DNA from: Norana najaformis
Taxonomy: Eukaryota > Annelida > Clitellata > Crassiclitellata > Hormogastridae
Direction of reading: 5' to 3'
Length of the DNA stretch: 64,000 nucleotides
Assembly: GCA_964023275.1 (NCBI GenBank)
Contig: OZ029918.1
Coordinates: forward strand, 13,896,355 to 13,960,354
The position numbers and the translations under genes were made by a program. Shown in pieces: positions 1 through 13,800 of the stretch. A model generated the notes under the pieces. The model was not told the origin of the DNA, did no database searches, and worked only from the letters and a program-made list of their open reading frames with translations. Each line of letters starts with the position of its first letter. Positions within the stretch are counted from its first letter, which is position 1.

Positions 1-150
1 CATTTATAATGAGACATTTATGTACCAATTTCTTAATCAAGCTTTTAAAGACATAGCCAGCAAATAAGAAATTCAGACAAATTAAATATCTGCTGTAAAT
101 GGGATTTTAATCTTTACCTTAGCTAAACATGGGGTTTTGCTAAAACTGTA

Positions 151-949
151 AAGGATGCCGTAAAGGACTTCTGCTAAAAATGACATACTTTGTCCGTGTC
201 CACATTTGGCATTCCCTTCGCCCTATAGCTTTGCAGACGTCTGCACACCAATGAATACTAAGGATTAGGCTATCCTGTCGATCTTCCCTGGTGTAAATGT
301 GCTCTGGAGTTGGGTACCTTGTTGCTGCCACATCCAGTAAATTAGATCCAATGCAACACAGAGAAAACTGTCAGCTGCCTGACTGAAGTTGGTGTTTAAG
401 GCACTTAGAAAGTAAAGTAAAGCAAGGCACGTAGAAAGTAAAGCAAAGCAAAGTATCCCATTTCCCATCTCTGTTGAAATTTAAATCAAAGAGCGCATGG
501 AAAAGGAATGTTTTGAGATGTGATTTGAAAGTTTCAGCTGATATTCATTAGAGGAGGCACTCATCTCCTTTTCTTGGCCCTTGAGCCAGCAGTGGACGAA
601 TCCCAAGGTCTTGGACACTGGCCCAGTGCATCACAGGACTTGCCATTTACTTCCCAGCTCGCCAGTACCAAATTATACTGCTTGGTGACAGAAGCATGGA
701 CAAACAACTTGTCCAGGGTCATTCTACAGAGTTGAACTCACAACTGCAAGATTGGTTTAAGTGCCAAAGTGGCCAGACGTGTTACCAACTGGCCACTGTG
801 CCGCACACTTGAGGCAAAAATAATTATGTGTACCAAATTTAGATGCAGGCATCCACATTTGACATAACCCTCTTCTTTGTTTGCATTTCTCCACATTTGG
901 TTAACTCTGCATGGCCTGTCTTTGCGAACGTCCTTAATGAATGACCCCT
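151..949. mobile_element. Short TIR element (MITE-like), copy 1, split by a SINE
   Basis: The stretches 151-403 and 817-949 align together with the intact copy at 50608-50928. Shared blocks include one around 'cacatttggcatt', one around 'actgaagttggtgtttaagg' and one around 'gtaccaaatttagatgca'. The right end still carries a decayed form of the terminal inverted repeat (GACCCC preceded by a CGTCC block). There is no coding capacity, so this is probably a non-autonomous DNA transposon. It is interrupted at 404-808 by a SINE. Confidence 0.6.
404..808 (-). mobile_element. tRNA-derived SINE, family A, copy 1 (nested)
   Basis: The minus-strand head at about 808 reads as a tRNA-like region with A-box-like and B-box-like (GAGTTCAACTC) segments. 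It is followed by a body shared with 19603-19893, 54316-54530 and 53440-53605, and ends in a degenerate AAGTA/AAGCA tail at 404-460. It sits inside the TIR element and is flanked by TTAAGGCA (396-403) and TTGAGGCA (809-816), an 8-bp target-site duplication with one mismatch. A segment of about 80 bp at 466-545 within it matches a LINE 3' coding end that also occurs at 2806-2885. Confidence 0.7.
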
Positions 950-1843
950 AATGTTATGTATGATGTGTTCTTCATCATGTTAAGATCACTGTACAGAATG
1001 GACTATAAGTGGCATTGGCGTACCACTTGGTATTTTAGTGTGCCATTGAAAAAGGACTTGGTCATTATGGCAAATGGAAACTGATAATGCATTTGCAATT
1101 GTTGGCTGTGGAGGCTTTAGACTGCTACCTGTACATTGAAAGAAGCATAATTATTGATACGGACATTTAAATGGCATTAACGTGGCATGAAAGAACATGT
1201 GAGAATTTTAATCAGACTTACTGAATTGGATGAGCAAGTTGCCAGTAAGATAAATTCATACTTGTGTAGCTTGCTACTGTAGCTTGCTACTACTGTCTGA
1301 CTGGGCTTCATCATATGGTAGCCACCAATTGCATGCAGGCTTTAAGAAAAGTGATGTAGATCTGTCTCTGTATTTAGGCATTTTCAGCCATTTGATATGC
1401 CGCCTGCACTCTGTCTTTATGACAGTAACCTCTGTTGTTCGCATGAAACTGGAAAATCCCTGCTCTACTTGATGCACATAGGTTATAGTGATAAGCCATG
1501 CAATTCATAAAGAAAGTCTTCGCAGATGTTAGGTTGTTGGTGTTTTGGCACTTCAACCAAACTTAATGGCTGTACTGTTGATAATTATTGTGATACAGAC
1601 TCTAAAAGAAAGTGATTACTATACGTGCTGCGACACAAACTGCCTTAACAAATCCACGTGGAGCATTCCATTTGAATTGAGTTATGCAGCTGATCAGAAA
1701 AAGTTCATCAGTGGTCAGATTTCCAGTGTTTTACTGCACTTTAGCTGAGCTGATTTGTCTACTCATGGACTGCTCTTGAATATTTTGAAAATGCAGATTG
1801 TCAAGTGACCATATCTCTCTGTGATAAGTTTGCTTAATTGCAG
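950..1843 (+). other. No gene recognised; upstream of importin alpha
   Basis: About 0.9 kb of AT-rich sequence with only short open frames that lack supporting features. It ends in a splice acceptor at 1841-1843, so at least one non-coding 5' exon of the importin gene should lie here or left of the window. I could not place that exon or a promoter. Confidence 0.4.
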
Positions 1844-1857
1844 GCAGTTGGTTCAAA

Positions 1858-4800
1858 ATGTCTGCTGACAGTCCTTCTGCAGCCAACAATCGTTTGAAGT
1901 TTTACAAGAACAAGGGACTCGATGCGGGTGAGTTGCGGAGACAGCGAGAAGAGGAAGGCACACAGCTACGCAAGCAGAAACGGGATGAGCAGGCAAGGGA
2001 TGGCGTTTTATGATAGGTCTGGATTAGAAAAATGAAACTGCATTATCTTAAAATGGATTTGGATATTAAGTAAAAGATAAGGCAAAGTAGATACACATTG
2101 ACTTTCATCCTTAATTAATCCAAAGCGTTTAAATGAGCTGACTGTGCGATTGCATGGTTTGAAATGGGTGGCTGATTTTTCACAACAATTTGGGGTTCAA
2201 ATCTGGGATGCATTGCTGAATGGTCAGATAATTTGCTGCTTATGTTTTGATCATATGAAGCATAGCTAAATTACCAGTGAATAGGACATTCATTCTGGAC
2301 ATTACAGTCAAAACAGATCATTTAGAATAGGGCATTTAAGAGCTTCTTGGAAGGCCACTCTATGGGCAACAGTTGCATGCATACTTCAGTCACAATACCG
2401 CTTAAGAATTCTAAGCAATGCAGTCTCAGATAAGAAGAATGGAGAGACTGTTGCATTGCCAGTTGTTGGATTGCTTCTGTGTTTTCATTTAAATCAAGTG
2501 TTCTCAGACCATAATGTACATAGAAGTTGAAAGTTAATTGGGGACAATACATAAGCAGTTGTGTTAATCAGCACCAAGAACCCTTTTACTTGTTTTTGTG
2601 TTCAGCTTTCGAAGAGAAGAAATGTGGCCAACCTTGAAGGAGAAACTCCTGGTGATGAGGAGATGTTTGCAGCTGATGGGGCTGTGACATCAACTTCGGT
2701 ATGGTATAGATTCACTGCCTTGTAAATGTCTCGTATATTCATCCTATCTGTGTCATAGCATAGTCTAAAATGTGTGCACAACTATAAGTCTGCTTCTTTG
2801 ACATCTCGGTTGAAATTTAAATCAAAGAGCATATTGAAAAGGAATGTTTTGAACTGTGATTTGAAAGTTTCAGCTTATATTCAGTTCTTGAAATCTTCAT
2901 AAAGACTGTTTCAAAGCTGTGGTTGCAGCGGCAGCAAAAGTGTCAAGGTTCTTGGTTTAGGCAACTGAGTGTGCTTGGTAGACTGATCTACTGCTCAAAT
3001 GTATTAGTCAGCTGGATACTCGGGATAAGACCATTCAGAACCTCAAGTGACTTCAGAAATAACCTTTAGGTGATCTGCTGTGGGATGTGCACCCCATGAA
3101 AATTACAAGTCAAGATTAGTGGTGTGGGAGATGTTATCTTGCAGAAGTTGAAACAACAGCAGAGTTTAACAAGTCTGAATATTTGCGATTTCTCTGGAAG
3201 GCAGAATTCCCATTGCTCAATAATGAATTAGATTGCAGTTTGATTATCAGGTTTATGATTGTGTATAATGATGATTGTGATTATATATAAAGTGTTGGTG
3301 ATGAATATAAAGACAAGAATGTTTTGTTTGTGATTGTAATGTTTAATGATCATTGATTACTGTTTTTCATGAGTAAGATAATGATCATTGATGATAATGA
3401 AAGTAACACAATTGATGACAACGTAATGATGAAAGATAAAAAATATAACAATGTGGTGTGAAGTCTTTCAAGCAGGTGTCGCGATTCTGCAGGCTGAATT
3501 TTTTAATTTTTCTTCTGTTTTAACAGAATGGCTTTCATGAACAAACGTTTCACGATCTGTACAGCGAAGATCCAACCCAGCAACTTGCTGCCACACAGAA
3601 ATTTAGGAAAGCATTATCACGGGGTAAATCTTTCTCTCCATGACCTCCTTCTAAGGATTCTATCCTTGCCATTGGGGTCATCCTACTATGAAGCTTCACC
3701 ATCAGTTCATTCAACGTTAGCTACAGACCCTGCATTAAATGTCGGGAGTCATTGGCTAAAAATATGGCTCTGTACGAATGCCCAGATGTGTTCACACATA
3801 CATACCTGCACATGATTACATACACATGATGGTGGTCCAAAACCTGTTTTTGTTTAAAGTTCCAAGTTGGAACTTGCCATTACAGTCCATCTATTAAAAA
3901 ACTAACATGAATATTTTAGCCAAGTTGAACCATTTTTAGGGGTTGCAGAGTTGGTCAAAGATTTCTGGGTATTAGATATTATGCTGCCTTTTGACAAACA
4001 TGCAAGAATCACTACTCATACATAACAGTATATGTATTTTTGTTCTAGTGTAACTTAAACTATCAGTATTAGATTGATGTAGTAAAATCATAAGTCAGCA
4101 ATCTGCAGGTGCAGTGACAAATTTGCCAGCTGTGAGCCAGTGTTCAGTGTGGTGGCAGCTCAGATTGCTATTCTGTATTTGATCCAATTCTGGCCAGCAG
4201 ACTTCTTCTTGGATTCAGGAAATTTGTGACAGCGCGTCTGAACAACTTGCAGTAAATATTGTTTTTGCTCTTCATCATTTGTCAGAATTGGTTGTAGTCC
4301 TGAATCAGCTTCACTGTGGTCATTTCACTGACTACCTTAAGTGCCATCGCAATTTGCAGTGAAGCAAGATAGTTGCCGTTTTCATTACAGCCTTCTGATG
4401 TGGATTGCAAGAAGAAATACTTCAGTTCCCGGATCTGAAGAGGTATTTCTTTGTTGACGATAACAAAATTACCGATTGGGCTGTTAACATTCACTGATGT
4501 TAGGCCTCAGAAGTGGCCTTCTCCGATCCACCTGGTCTTCTCCGATCCACCTGGTCTTATTTTCTCAGTGAACTCAGTGTTTGGATCAACGAAGGCTAAC
4601 CCAACTGTGACTTCACTCAAGTATACCACAGATGACGGTGGAACGATGTATCAGTGGCCAGATGCATTTCTTGGTTTCTTTGTTTGGTCGAGTGTCAAAG
4701 ATGAAGATCAGTTCAGAGGCAGAGATGGTACATGGTGCCTAAAATCAAGTCTGAATGTAAATGTTTACAGATAAACAGAAGAAATGAAGAAACTGGAAGA

Positions 4801-7800
4801 TATTCTTTTCTTCAGCCATCTTTCAGTCTGAAGTGGAGTTGGACAGAACATCGACATTTGGAATGAATAGATTATTCTTGCCATCCACCAAGCCAGGTGA
4901 AGGGCTTCTTGGGCTACGAAATGAATGCTTCAAGATGAAATTCTGCCAAAAAGATGATTAGTAATTCCAGAAGTACTTTGTAGTCATCCCTGAGATCATG
5001 AACTTCATTTCCTCTGCAGAAGCAATAACTCGCTCCTTGAACTTGGTAATCTCGGCCATATAAGCCGTAGCTGCATTGGCCTGAGCTTCTCCAGTGCCAG
5101 AGTTAATTTTGAGACACCCATTACCTTCTCGATTCCAGCACTGGAAACAACAACAGGGAGTCGATCCACCTTCTCAGCAGCCAGTTATGTCAGGCAACAG
5201 TTTACCATTCCAATGTACCTCCCAGTGCAGAATCTGGTGAAAACTAAGTTTCAAGGTGCTGGCAAAATCTTCATTATAGTCTCAGTATGTTCTCTTTGCT
5301 TGGCGATGATACCTCAACTCAATGACAGGTCCTGAATTTCATGACCTAGACTTTTAGACCTTGAGCAGGAGCAGCCAAGAGATGTGGTGCTTCCCTGACA
5401 GCGACCTCAGTACGATCTAATGCATGAGTCATCCACTCAGTGACAAAGGGATTCTTGGTGAGATTTTTACCAGATGAATGTTGCTTTGTCATTCTCACTG
5501 ATACATTAGCACACTCGCTGGGTCGCTGTGTTCATCAGATGTTACAGTTACTGCTTAACTCCAATTCTACGGTGATGGTAGAACGTCCATCTCTGTTTTG
5601 ATCTCTCAAGTTGTGCTCCTCGGACTCTGTCTTTCTGGCTCTCAGCTCCATTTTTCGTGTTGTAGTGATTGAAAAATTAACCTAGCATATTTAAGTCAAT
5701 GGAAATTCTACATATACTAGCAGGAGAGCCATACCTATGCGAGACTTTCAATTCACCAAGTAGTTGACCAAGAGAAGGCAAACTGACATTTTAGGTGAAA
5801 CTTCCAAGGACCTATGCAACCTCTAAATATTCTCCAATTTACATGAAATTGTACCTGATTTATTATATATATTGGTCTTGTTTGACACCTTCCAGTATTA
5901 AAAAACTGAAACTATATTTTACCATACAAGTGTGGACCACCCTAGTGTGTATGTATGTGTTTGTGTATGTATGTATGCATGTATGTATCTGAACACTTAT
6001 ATGGCGCCTTTTGAGAACGTCTTAAGAAAAGGCGCACCTACCTAGAGCTGTGTGTAAAAAGATGCTTGTGAGCAACCAATGCAAAATCTGGTGAAGATTG
6101 AAGTTTCAAGGTGCTAGCAAAATCTGCTTAATATGATCTCCTTGCTTGGCAAATAACTTTTCGCTCTATGCAAGTCCTGAATTTCATGACTTTGACTCTT
6201 AGAGATTGAAGGTGACCTCAGTTCGATTGAATGCAGTGATGAAGGAATTCTTGCAGAAGTTTTTTCTTGATGAATATTGCTTTCTCATTCTATTTGATAC
6301 TTTACCCCACTCTGGGTCACTGTTCATCAGCTGTGTTTTACTGTTACTGCACAACTCCAATTCTACAGTGATGAATAGAATATCCATCTCTTATTTTGAT
6401 CTCTTAAGATGCGCTGGTTGTACTTTGTTGTACTGGCTTTCAGTTCCATTTTCTGTGTTAATGATTGAAAAATTAATGTAACAGTTAAGTCAATAAAATT
6501 TCAACATTTAGTAGCAAGGGAACCATACCTATGCCAGACATTCCATTTATCAAGTGTATGACCAAAGGAAGGCAAAAATACTAGATGAAACTTCCAAGGG
6601 CCTGTGCAACCTCTAAATGTTCTCCAGTTTACATCAGATTGGACCTGATTTATTATTTTATATATTGGTCTTATTCAGCATCATCTGTCCCTGGCCGTAG
6701 ATCTCTTCGCTCTACAGTACAAGGTGTTCTGGTTGTCCCTCTCTCCCATAATTCCACAGTGCAACATGGTAGCTTTGCTGTGGTTGGTCCTTCACTCTGG
6801 AACAGTCTGCCATTCGACCTGCTACACGAGCTCCTTGATCTTTCTCTACCTGTATTCTGCCAGCAATGGAAGACCAGTCTGTTTGATCAGATGCACTTCT
6901 GAGTAGTTTTTTTGAAGAGGTGCTATATAAATGTGCAATTACGGTTACTATAGTTGACACCTTCTAGTATTCAAAAACTGAAACTTATTTTTTTACCATT
7001 CAAGCTTGGACCATCTAATACACACATGTACAGTTATATACCTATGTACTTTTCACTCCATGATCCTTGGTGATTGGTTGTTCTCATTGCCAACACTTTA
7101 AGGATGCATTGTCAGGCTTCCGAGTAACTGGATCATCAAGTTGGCTTTCAAATTTAATGCAGCTTTAGGACATGACTTCGTTTTAATATGATACTTGATG
7201 TTAGTTTTCAGGAGTAGTGAGATAGCATTATTAGGAAGATCCAATGTGTGCATATCAATCTTGCACTGAACCATCCTAGAACAGTCTTCCACTGAAAATT
7301 CAAACTCTCCTACCACAAACAATTAAAGAAGCATTTTCAGCTTATCTTAAGTTGCACTTTTTAGAACTGTTAGATAGCCATATCTCAGCACCTTTGTGAA
7401 GTTCTTCAAATTTTATTAAAGCTCAGATACAAATATACATACATACTTATGCATACATATGCGTACATATATTAAATACTTATGTAAAATAAACTATATG
7501 CTGTTGTTTATTTCTAGAACCAAATCCTCCAATTGATGAAGTAATCAAATCGGGCATTGTTCCACGAATTGTTGAATTTCTTCGGTGTGATGGTGATGTA
7601 ACTCTTCAGGTGACTATTTGAGCATTTCTGCTCAGTCTTGAACTTGAAAGAAAACTGTAGACTTCAATCATTTTGTGGCCATTTGAATTTAAATAAGGTG
7701 TAGAAATGAAATATGGGAACTTCATTGGTATGATCAAAAACTGTCAAAATGTTTGTTGTCACAGTTTTTGCACATGTGTGCTAATAAATATAATATCAGC

Positions 7801-10800
7801 AACACAAACAGCAAAAACTCAGCGACAGAGAAAACAGTCACGTGAGTGACATGAGTAACAACAAGCATTCATTGTGTGCTTGCTGTTACTGCAGCATCTT
7901 AAGTAGATATTACTATTTAAATTCCCGTTATGGATACTCTGGCCTGCTGTTGCTTTCTAATCTAATCTAATCTAAAGACTTCTATAATGCCTTTATCATA
8001 ATGCCCAAGTCATCAGTCGATGGTCACTTCAAGTCAAAATCATAATCCAAAGTCAAAATCCGTTGGAGAAGCCGGGTTGGATTCTGATAGGTTTGAGAAA
8101 TGAAAACATTTTACATTGGTGTTGTTTTTGTCATTAGTCTTGTTGCTGTGATCACTGCTGTTATCATTTCTATATGTGTTTGTCTATATTTATTTACATG
8201 TGTTTAGATATTTACATAATAACTTAAAATCTCTCAAAGATGCTGAAGCATAGTTGTCTAACAGAAACTGAAGGTCTGGAACTGGTGTGGTTGTCTCCAC
8301 TGTTGTATTTGCTTTTATCAGCTACCCATTGGAGCAGTGTTGCTGTTTGTTTTCATTGTTGCTGCAGGCTGCCATTTCTGTTGTCTGCTGTTACTTCTAC
8401 ATTGCTGCAGTAATTGCTGTTTTCATTACTGTCGCTGTTGTTGCTGTTGTCAGTGCTGTTGCTATTGCTGATGTCAAATACATGTACTGTTTCGTATGAT
8501 TTGGCTTAACATACATTCTCGGTTTATCGTAAGTGCTATTTGTGTAGATCAGTTAGTTAGCCATGTAAGCAGCGCTTTGGAGGTTCTTGAAAGGTGCCGT
8601 GTAAATGATTTGATATGAACATACAGTGTGGATGCGTTTACGCACTACCTGTTTACCCATAGTTCTGTGTAACGCAAAGTGGCATGATGTTCCCAAAGTT
8701 ATTAACGCAACACGCTTTGTTAGTTAAAACGTGATACTATGAACTGTATTGTAGTGCTAAATGTTTAAATATAGAAAGTAGGTTTAATTAATCACATGAA
8801 CATGCTCTGTAAGGCAGATTTCCTTTTCATCCAGTTTTGGTAAGACGCATTGCGCTTGTGATGCTACATATATTTAGATATTTATAATATGCCTTATTTC
8901 ATAATGGCAGTCAGGTGTCAGCATTTATACAGTGCTGATGAAAAACTAGCTACTATGAATTGGTGAAACAGCAGTGAAAAGCAAGCCAAAAAAATTTCGG
9001 GGATCTAGATATTGCAGAATGAATTCAACAAGGTTGGAACAAAGTGAAACAAAGCTGTGCAGATTTGTGAAGGACATAGTTTCTAAAGTTAGATTGGAAA
9101 GAGTGTGGGCTCCATTTTGTGGACTCTCTTGTGGAGGAAGGATTCCCAAAAGAGAGCTAATTGCTGCTGCTATCTGCTGGATGCTAGTGTAATATGCAAC
9201 CGATATTAGGCTTATAAAACGTAAAAAAATTAAAACCAATTAGGAATGACCGATTTTGAAAAAATATAGAAGGTGTGAGTGTTGGAATATAAACTTTCTG
9301 GACTATTTAGTAGATTATATGTTGTCTGTGCTAATAATTTCAAAGCATTCTGCTGTGTTAATTATTTACTGTTAAATTTTACTTAATAAGGTTATCAAGT
9401 TTTAGTATTTTGCATTTTGCAACATTGAATTTTAGTTTTTTAAATTAGATCATGAACTAGATAGAAAGTATTTTTAATTATGCTAGAAGAATCAAAGTTA
9501 TGGTAGGTAGGCTTACAGTACCAGGGGTTTAGTTAGAGGATATTTTAGGGTATTTGAGAATCTTTTAGGTTATTTTAGCATTATCCCATTTTACACATGA
9601 CCTGGTTTACTCGTGGTTTTGATGGCTTGTCCTCTGACGACATTGCATTATCTGGTCGACACCGTACATAAGTACAGTCACTGCTTTTGGCTTTGCTGTT
9701 GTTGATGTCAGAACTGTTGTGGCAGTCACTGTATTCACTGATGTTGTTTAGTTTGAGGCAGCATGGGCGTTAACAAACATTGCATCTGGAACATCAGAGC
9801 AGACACAGTTTGTCATCCACAGTGGTGCTGTTCCCATCTTCATTCGTCTTCTTAACTCACCAAGTGAAGATGTTCAAGAACAGGTCAGCTGTAGTTGCTT
9901 ACAATTCTATTTAGAGAGAAGAGTGATGTACGATATGCTTGGCCTTATGGCCTTCTATCCACATATTTACATAGCGTCTTTTAAGAATCTCAAAAGACAT
10001 CTTTTAAGTTGTAGTATTGTGAACGTTGTTCCTTGTAACAACTGGTATTTGTAATAGCATGCTGACTTTATAAGAAATTAACTCAAATAATGGAGAGGGT
10101 CTCTTCACCCTGGCAAATCTCCCTAGTAGTGGAAGGAAAAGCGATTGCCTACTTTCTTTCCTTGGGATGCCCAGTTGAATTCTAGCTATATAGTGCCTAC
10201 TGGTTTGACACATCCTATGGCAGTTACGTCTAGCTCTGCTGCCTCTCCTGATTTGACCAAATCAACTAGGTCATTGAAGGGACAGATGGTTGTGAGATGG
10301 TTGGCAGATGATGATTGTTTTTTAGATATTTGTTAGATGGTTGAAACTCTACTGTTCTTCTGTTTGCACATGATTACTCCAATGAAACCAGAACCCTGTG
10401 TGCTGTAGCATTGATATCTTTGGAATTAAACATGGCAGCAATGTATAGAATAAATTGGACTGTACTAGTGACTAGTGGGTGAAGGACTTGCTCCAGGTTC
10501 CTACACAGTAAACAGTCTCGGGGGGAAGGCTTGAACTTGTACTCGCTACAGAGTCTTCACTTTAAATTGTTGACTACTGAATTTGATTTCAAATATTTCT
10601 TTTCCGATTACTCAGGACATCAGAAGGTTGTGCTGCAGCTGCTGTTCATTATCACTTGTTTCATTATCATATAGAACATCAGGATTTTGCATGTTGTTGT
10701 CTTTGATTCATTGAAATTAATTTTAATTTTCTTTTTTCCATTGGTTTAACCTTGACCTTGGCTTAATAGGTCTTGGTCTCAGCCATGTGTGTCTTTGTGT

Positions 10801-13800
10801 TGGCCTCAGCTTCATGCTTATGCATGTATTTTGTCACTGAACATTTTTATACCTTCTAAGTGCTTCTCCAAGGTGCTGCAAACTATCCTAAATATTGTTA
10901 GAGCTGAATAAGAACAAGTTCATCAACACAGAAGCTGACTTAGGTAGAAAGTCAACACTAACAGGCTTTTGCACTCATGCAGAACCCGACCAACGTAGTC
11001 CCTTTCATGGGTCAATGGTAGACATCGTGTTAGGAGTTCCGTGAACATGATGTCATGTATGTATATATCAAGATACTTAATATAGGTACTTTAAGTACCT
11101 CTCAAAGACACTACCTATGCTAGTCTAATTGGTGTTAAATGTAATTAAGAACAAAAATAAAATCCCGTCTTGTGTTAGGTTTGGCCTGCTCTTGCCCTCC
11201 TCAGATCAGAACTAGATCTGTTGTGACAAACTCCTTAGTGGCCAAGGTCTGACTTTTCTGCTGTGTAGTTATTGGTCGTTGAAAGTTGCATTTGAGCTAG
11301 ATGACAACAATAAATAATACTAATTCAACTGACGAATAACAGAGTGATGTTTGTTTTACAGGCTGTCTGGGCGCTTGGCAACATTGCAGGTGACAGTACA
11401 GTGTGTCGAGACTATGTTCTGAATGAAGGAATTCTTTTGCCACTTCTGCAGTAAGTGTAGTTTTATCAGTGAAATTAACCCTTTGCATGCAAGATACTTT
11501 TAACTCTTATTCTGGCCCCTGCCAGACAGTTTTTGCAGTTTTGGTCCATTTTGCCTTTTAAGGGTAAAAACATTATATCTCATCAACCACTTAAGACAGG
11601 GTTAAAGTGTAAACAAGAAATTTGTTTAAACATGAATTTTTAACAATCTTATTGTGTTATCTCATGTATAGAGTGCGCTTTTTTCCAAAAAAATCGGCTC
11701 CAAGTCTGGGTGCACAATATAACATGCGATTTTAAATTTTTTTTAAATTTTAATTCAAAGTGCATAGTTATGTTTGAGAAATAAATGAAAAGAAAGCCAT
11801 GTCACCTGATGTTTATTTTACTCCATCGATATAATTATATGTACTAGAGTGGTCAAACTGCAAGTAAGTAAGTACGAGCATGGGCATGGTCACGTGGAAC
11901 ATCACCTGCTCATTATACTTAGGTACTAAGCTTCATTATGCTACATTAGGATAAATTTTGCAACTTGGGGTGCACATTATGCACGAGTGCACATTTACCC
12001 GAGATAATAGGTTATGTTATTTTATTGTTGTATGTGCTTGTATTGTTTAGATATGACAAGTTGAATGTTGTGGTGTGGCATATGTGTTTCTTCTTAATGT
12101 CTTTTTACATTTTGTTGATGCTTTAAATAAATATATGTTCATAATGTACAGCGTTGCTTCTGTTATTATTAGACCACAGTTTAAACTAGAGTTTAGGTGA
12201 CTACTCTAAACAAATACTTTGTCATGGCTGGTTTGGTAGGTAAACCATAGTTTTTGAATGAACCATTGCATTTTTCAACAGCCGCTTCACAATTTGCGTG
12301 GTTTGCAAATTTCCAACAGTCTTGGATAATAGGTAGCAGCAGTTGAACTTTGCATATAGTTGTGTTTTGGAAGGGTAGAGTGCAAAGAAGTGGCTTTGCC
12401 ATTTAGGTAAAAAAAACTTCAAAATTATTTCTAACTTTTTGTGTGCCATGATAGATCTCAAGCCAGGCATCTCCAGGTAAAGTTATATTGTCCAGTAACT
12501 TTTGCAGAGACAGTTTTACGAAGCCCTAGAGCATAAGAAAAGTGAGAAATTCACATGGTATGTCCACTTTGTTTACATATGGACATCGCCAGCTTGGCAC
12601 TTTGAGAGCTGGGTTGCTATGTAATAATTAGTGTCTCAATTAGCTTCATGGACGATCTTGGACAGCAGTTCCCATTATAAAACTTCCAAATGCATGAGAC
12701 GCTGACAGATTTATCATATCAACCAGCGAGCAACCCCTTTCATAAAATTTTTTGACCAGCCTTTATCGGAGACTGGTGAAAACCCTAGTTTAGGCAACGC
12801 AGAGGATTATGATTTTGATTGCAGTTTTCGCTTGAAGCCTGGGGCATTATGATAATGGCACTATAGAAGTCATTAGATTAGATTAGACGCAGTGTCACCC
12901 ACGATTACTGCTGGTATCATGTTCATTATCATTCTAGAAGTTCAATAAAATCATTAGTATTAATGCTACTTACAGTATTGTTGGTCCTGCTACCAACAAA
13001 TGCATAAAGTCCTTCAAAATTAACTGCGTTTGACTGAATTACCGAAAATCACATGAAAGATTTTGTCTTTATTCACCATTGCGGTCATAAAATGCGCCTG
13101 TAAAATGAAACAGAGACCTGACTTTATGTCTAATATTCGCTATTGTCTGCCTATGTATAAATAACCAATGGGAAAATTGTAGCTTATTTATTGCCCTAAT
13201 TAACGGCTCACTTCCAACCACACGTGGAAAGTTTTCCAATGAACCTGTGGCATGTAACGGGTTAAGGTTTTAGTGTGGCACAGGAATCTAATGTAGTTAG
13301 GTTGCACTTTTGATAGTTTAAGCTATAATGTATTGTAGTTACAGTTATACATAACATCAGAATGAAAATACACAGTGAAATTGTTAGAGAAAATGTTAAG
13401 ACTCTTTTGTCTGTCTGTCTTTGTGCAAATATTTTATGTCTCCATGCCTGTCTCAATGTTTTTGTCTGTCTGTCTTGCTGTGTCTTACGTCTGCCTTATC
13501 ATGTGTGTCTTTCTGACCGTCTTAACTTTTATCCTCTAGATTACTTAGTACAACCACGAGGCTGTCGATGACGAGAAATGCCGTTTGGTGTCTCTCAAAC
13601 TTGTCTCGGGGTAAAAGCCCTCCACCCGACTTCACCAAAGTGAGTTGCTGAAACCTCAGTTTGGTTGGTGCTAAAAGTGTAATAATGACTGCACATTTAT
13701 ATAGCCTCTCTGTCTTAGTGGACTGGCCTTCTGAATATTGACCTGATTGCCTTGTACATTAGACACCAGCACGAATGAAGTTATTAATTACAATTACAGT

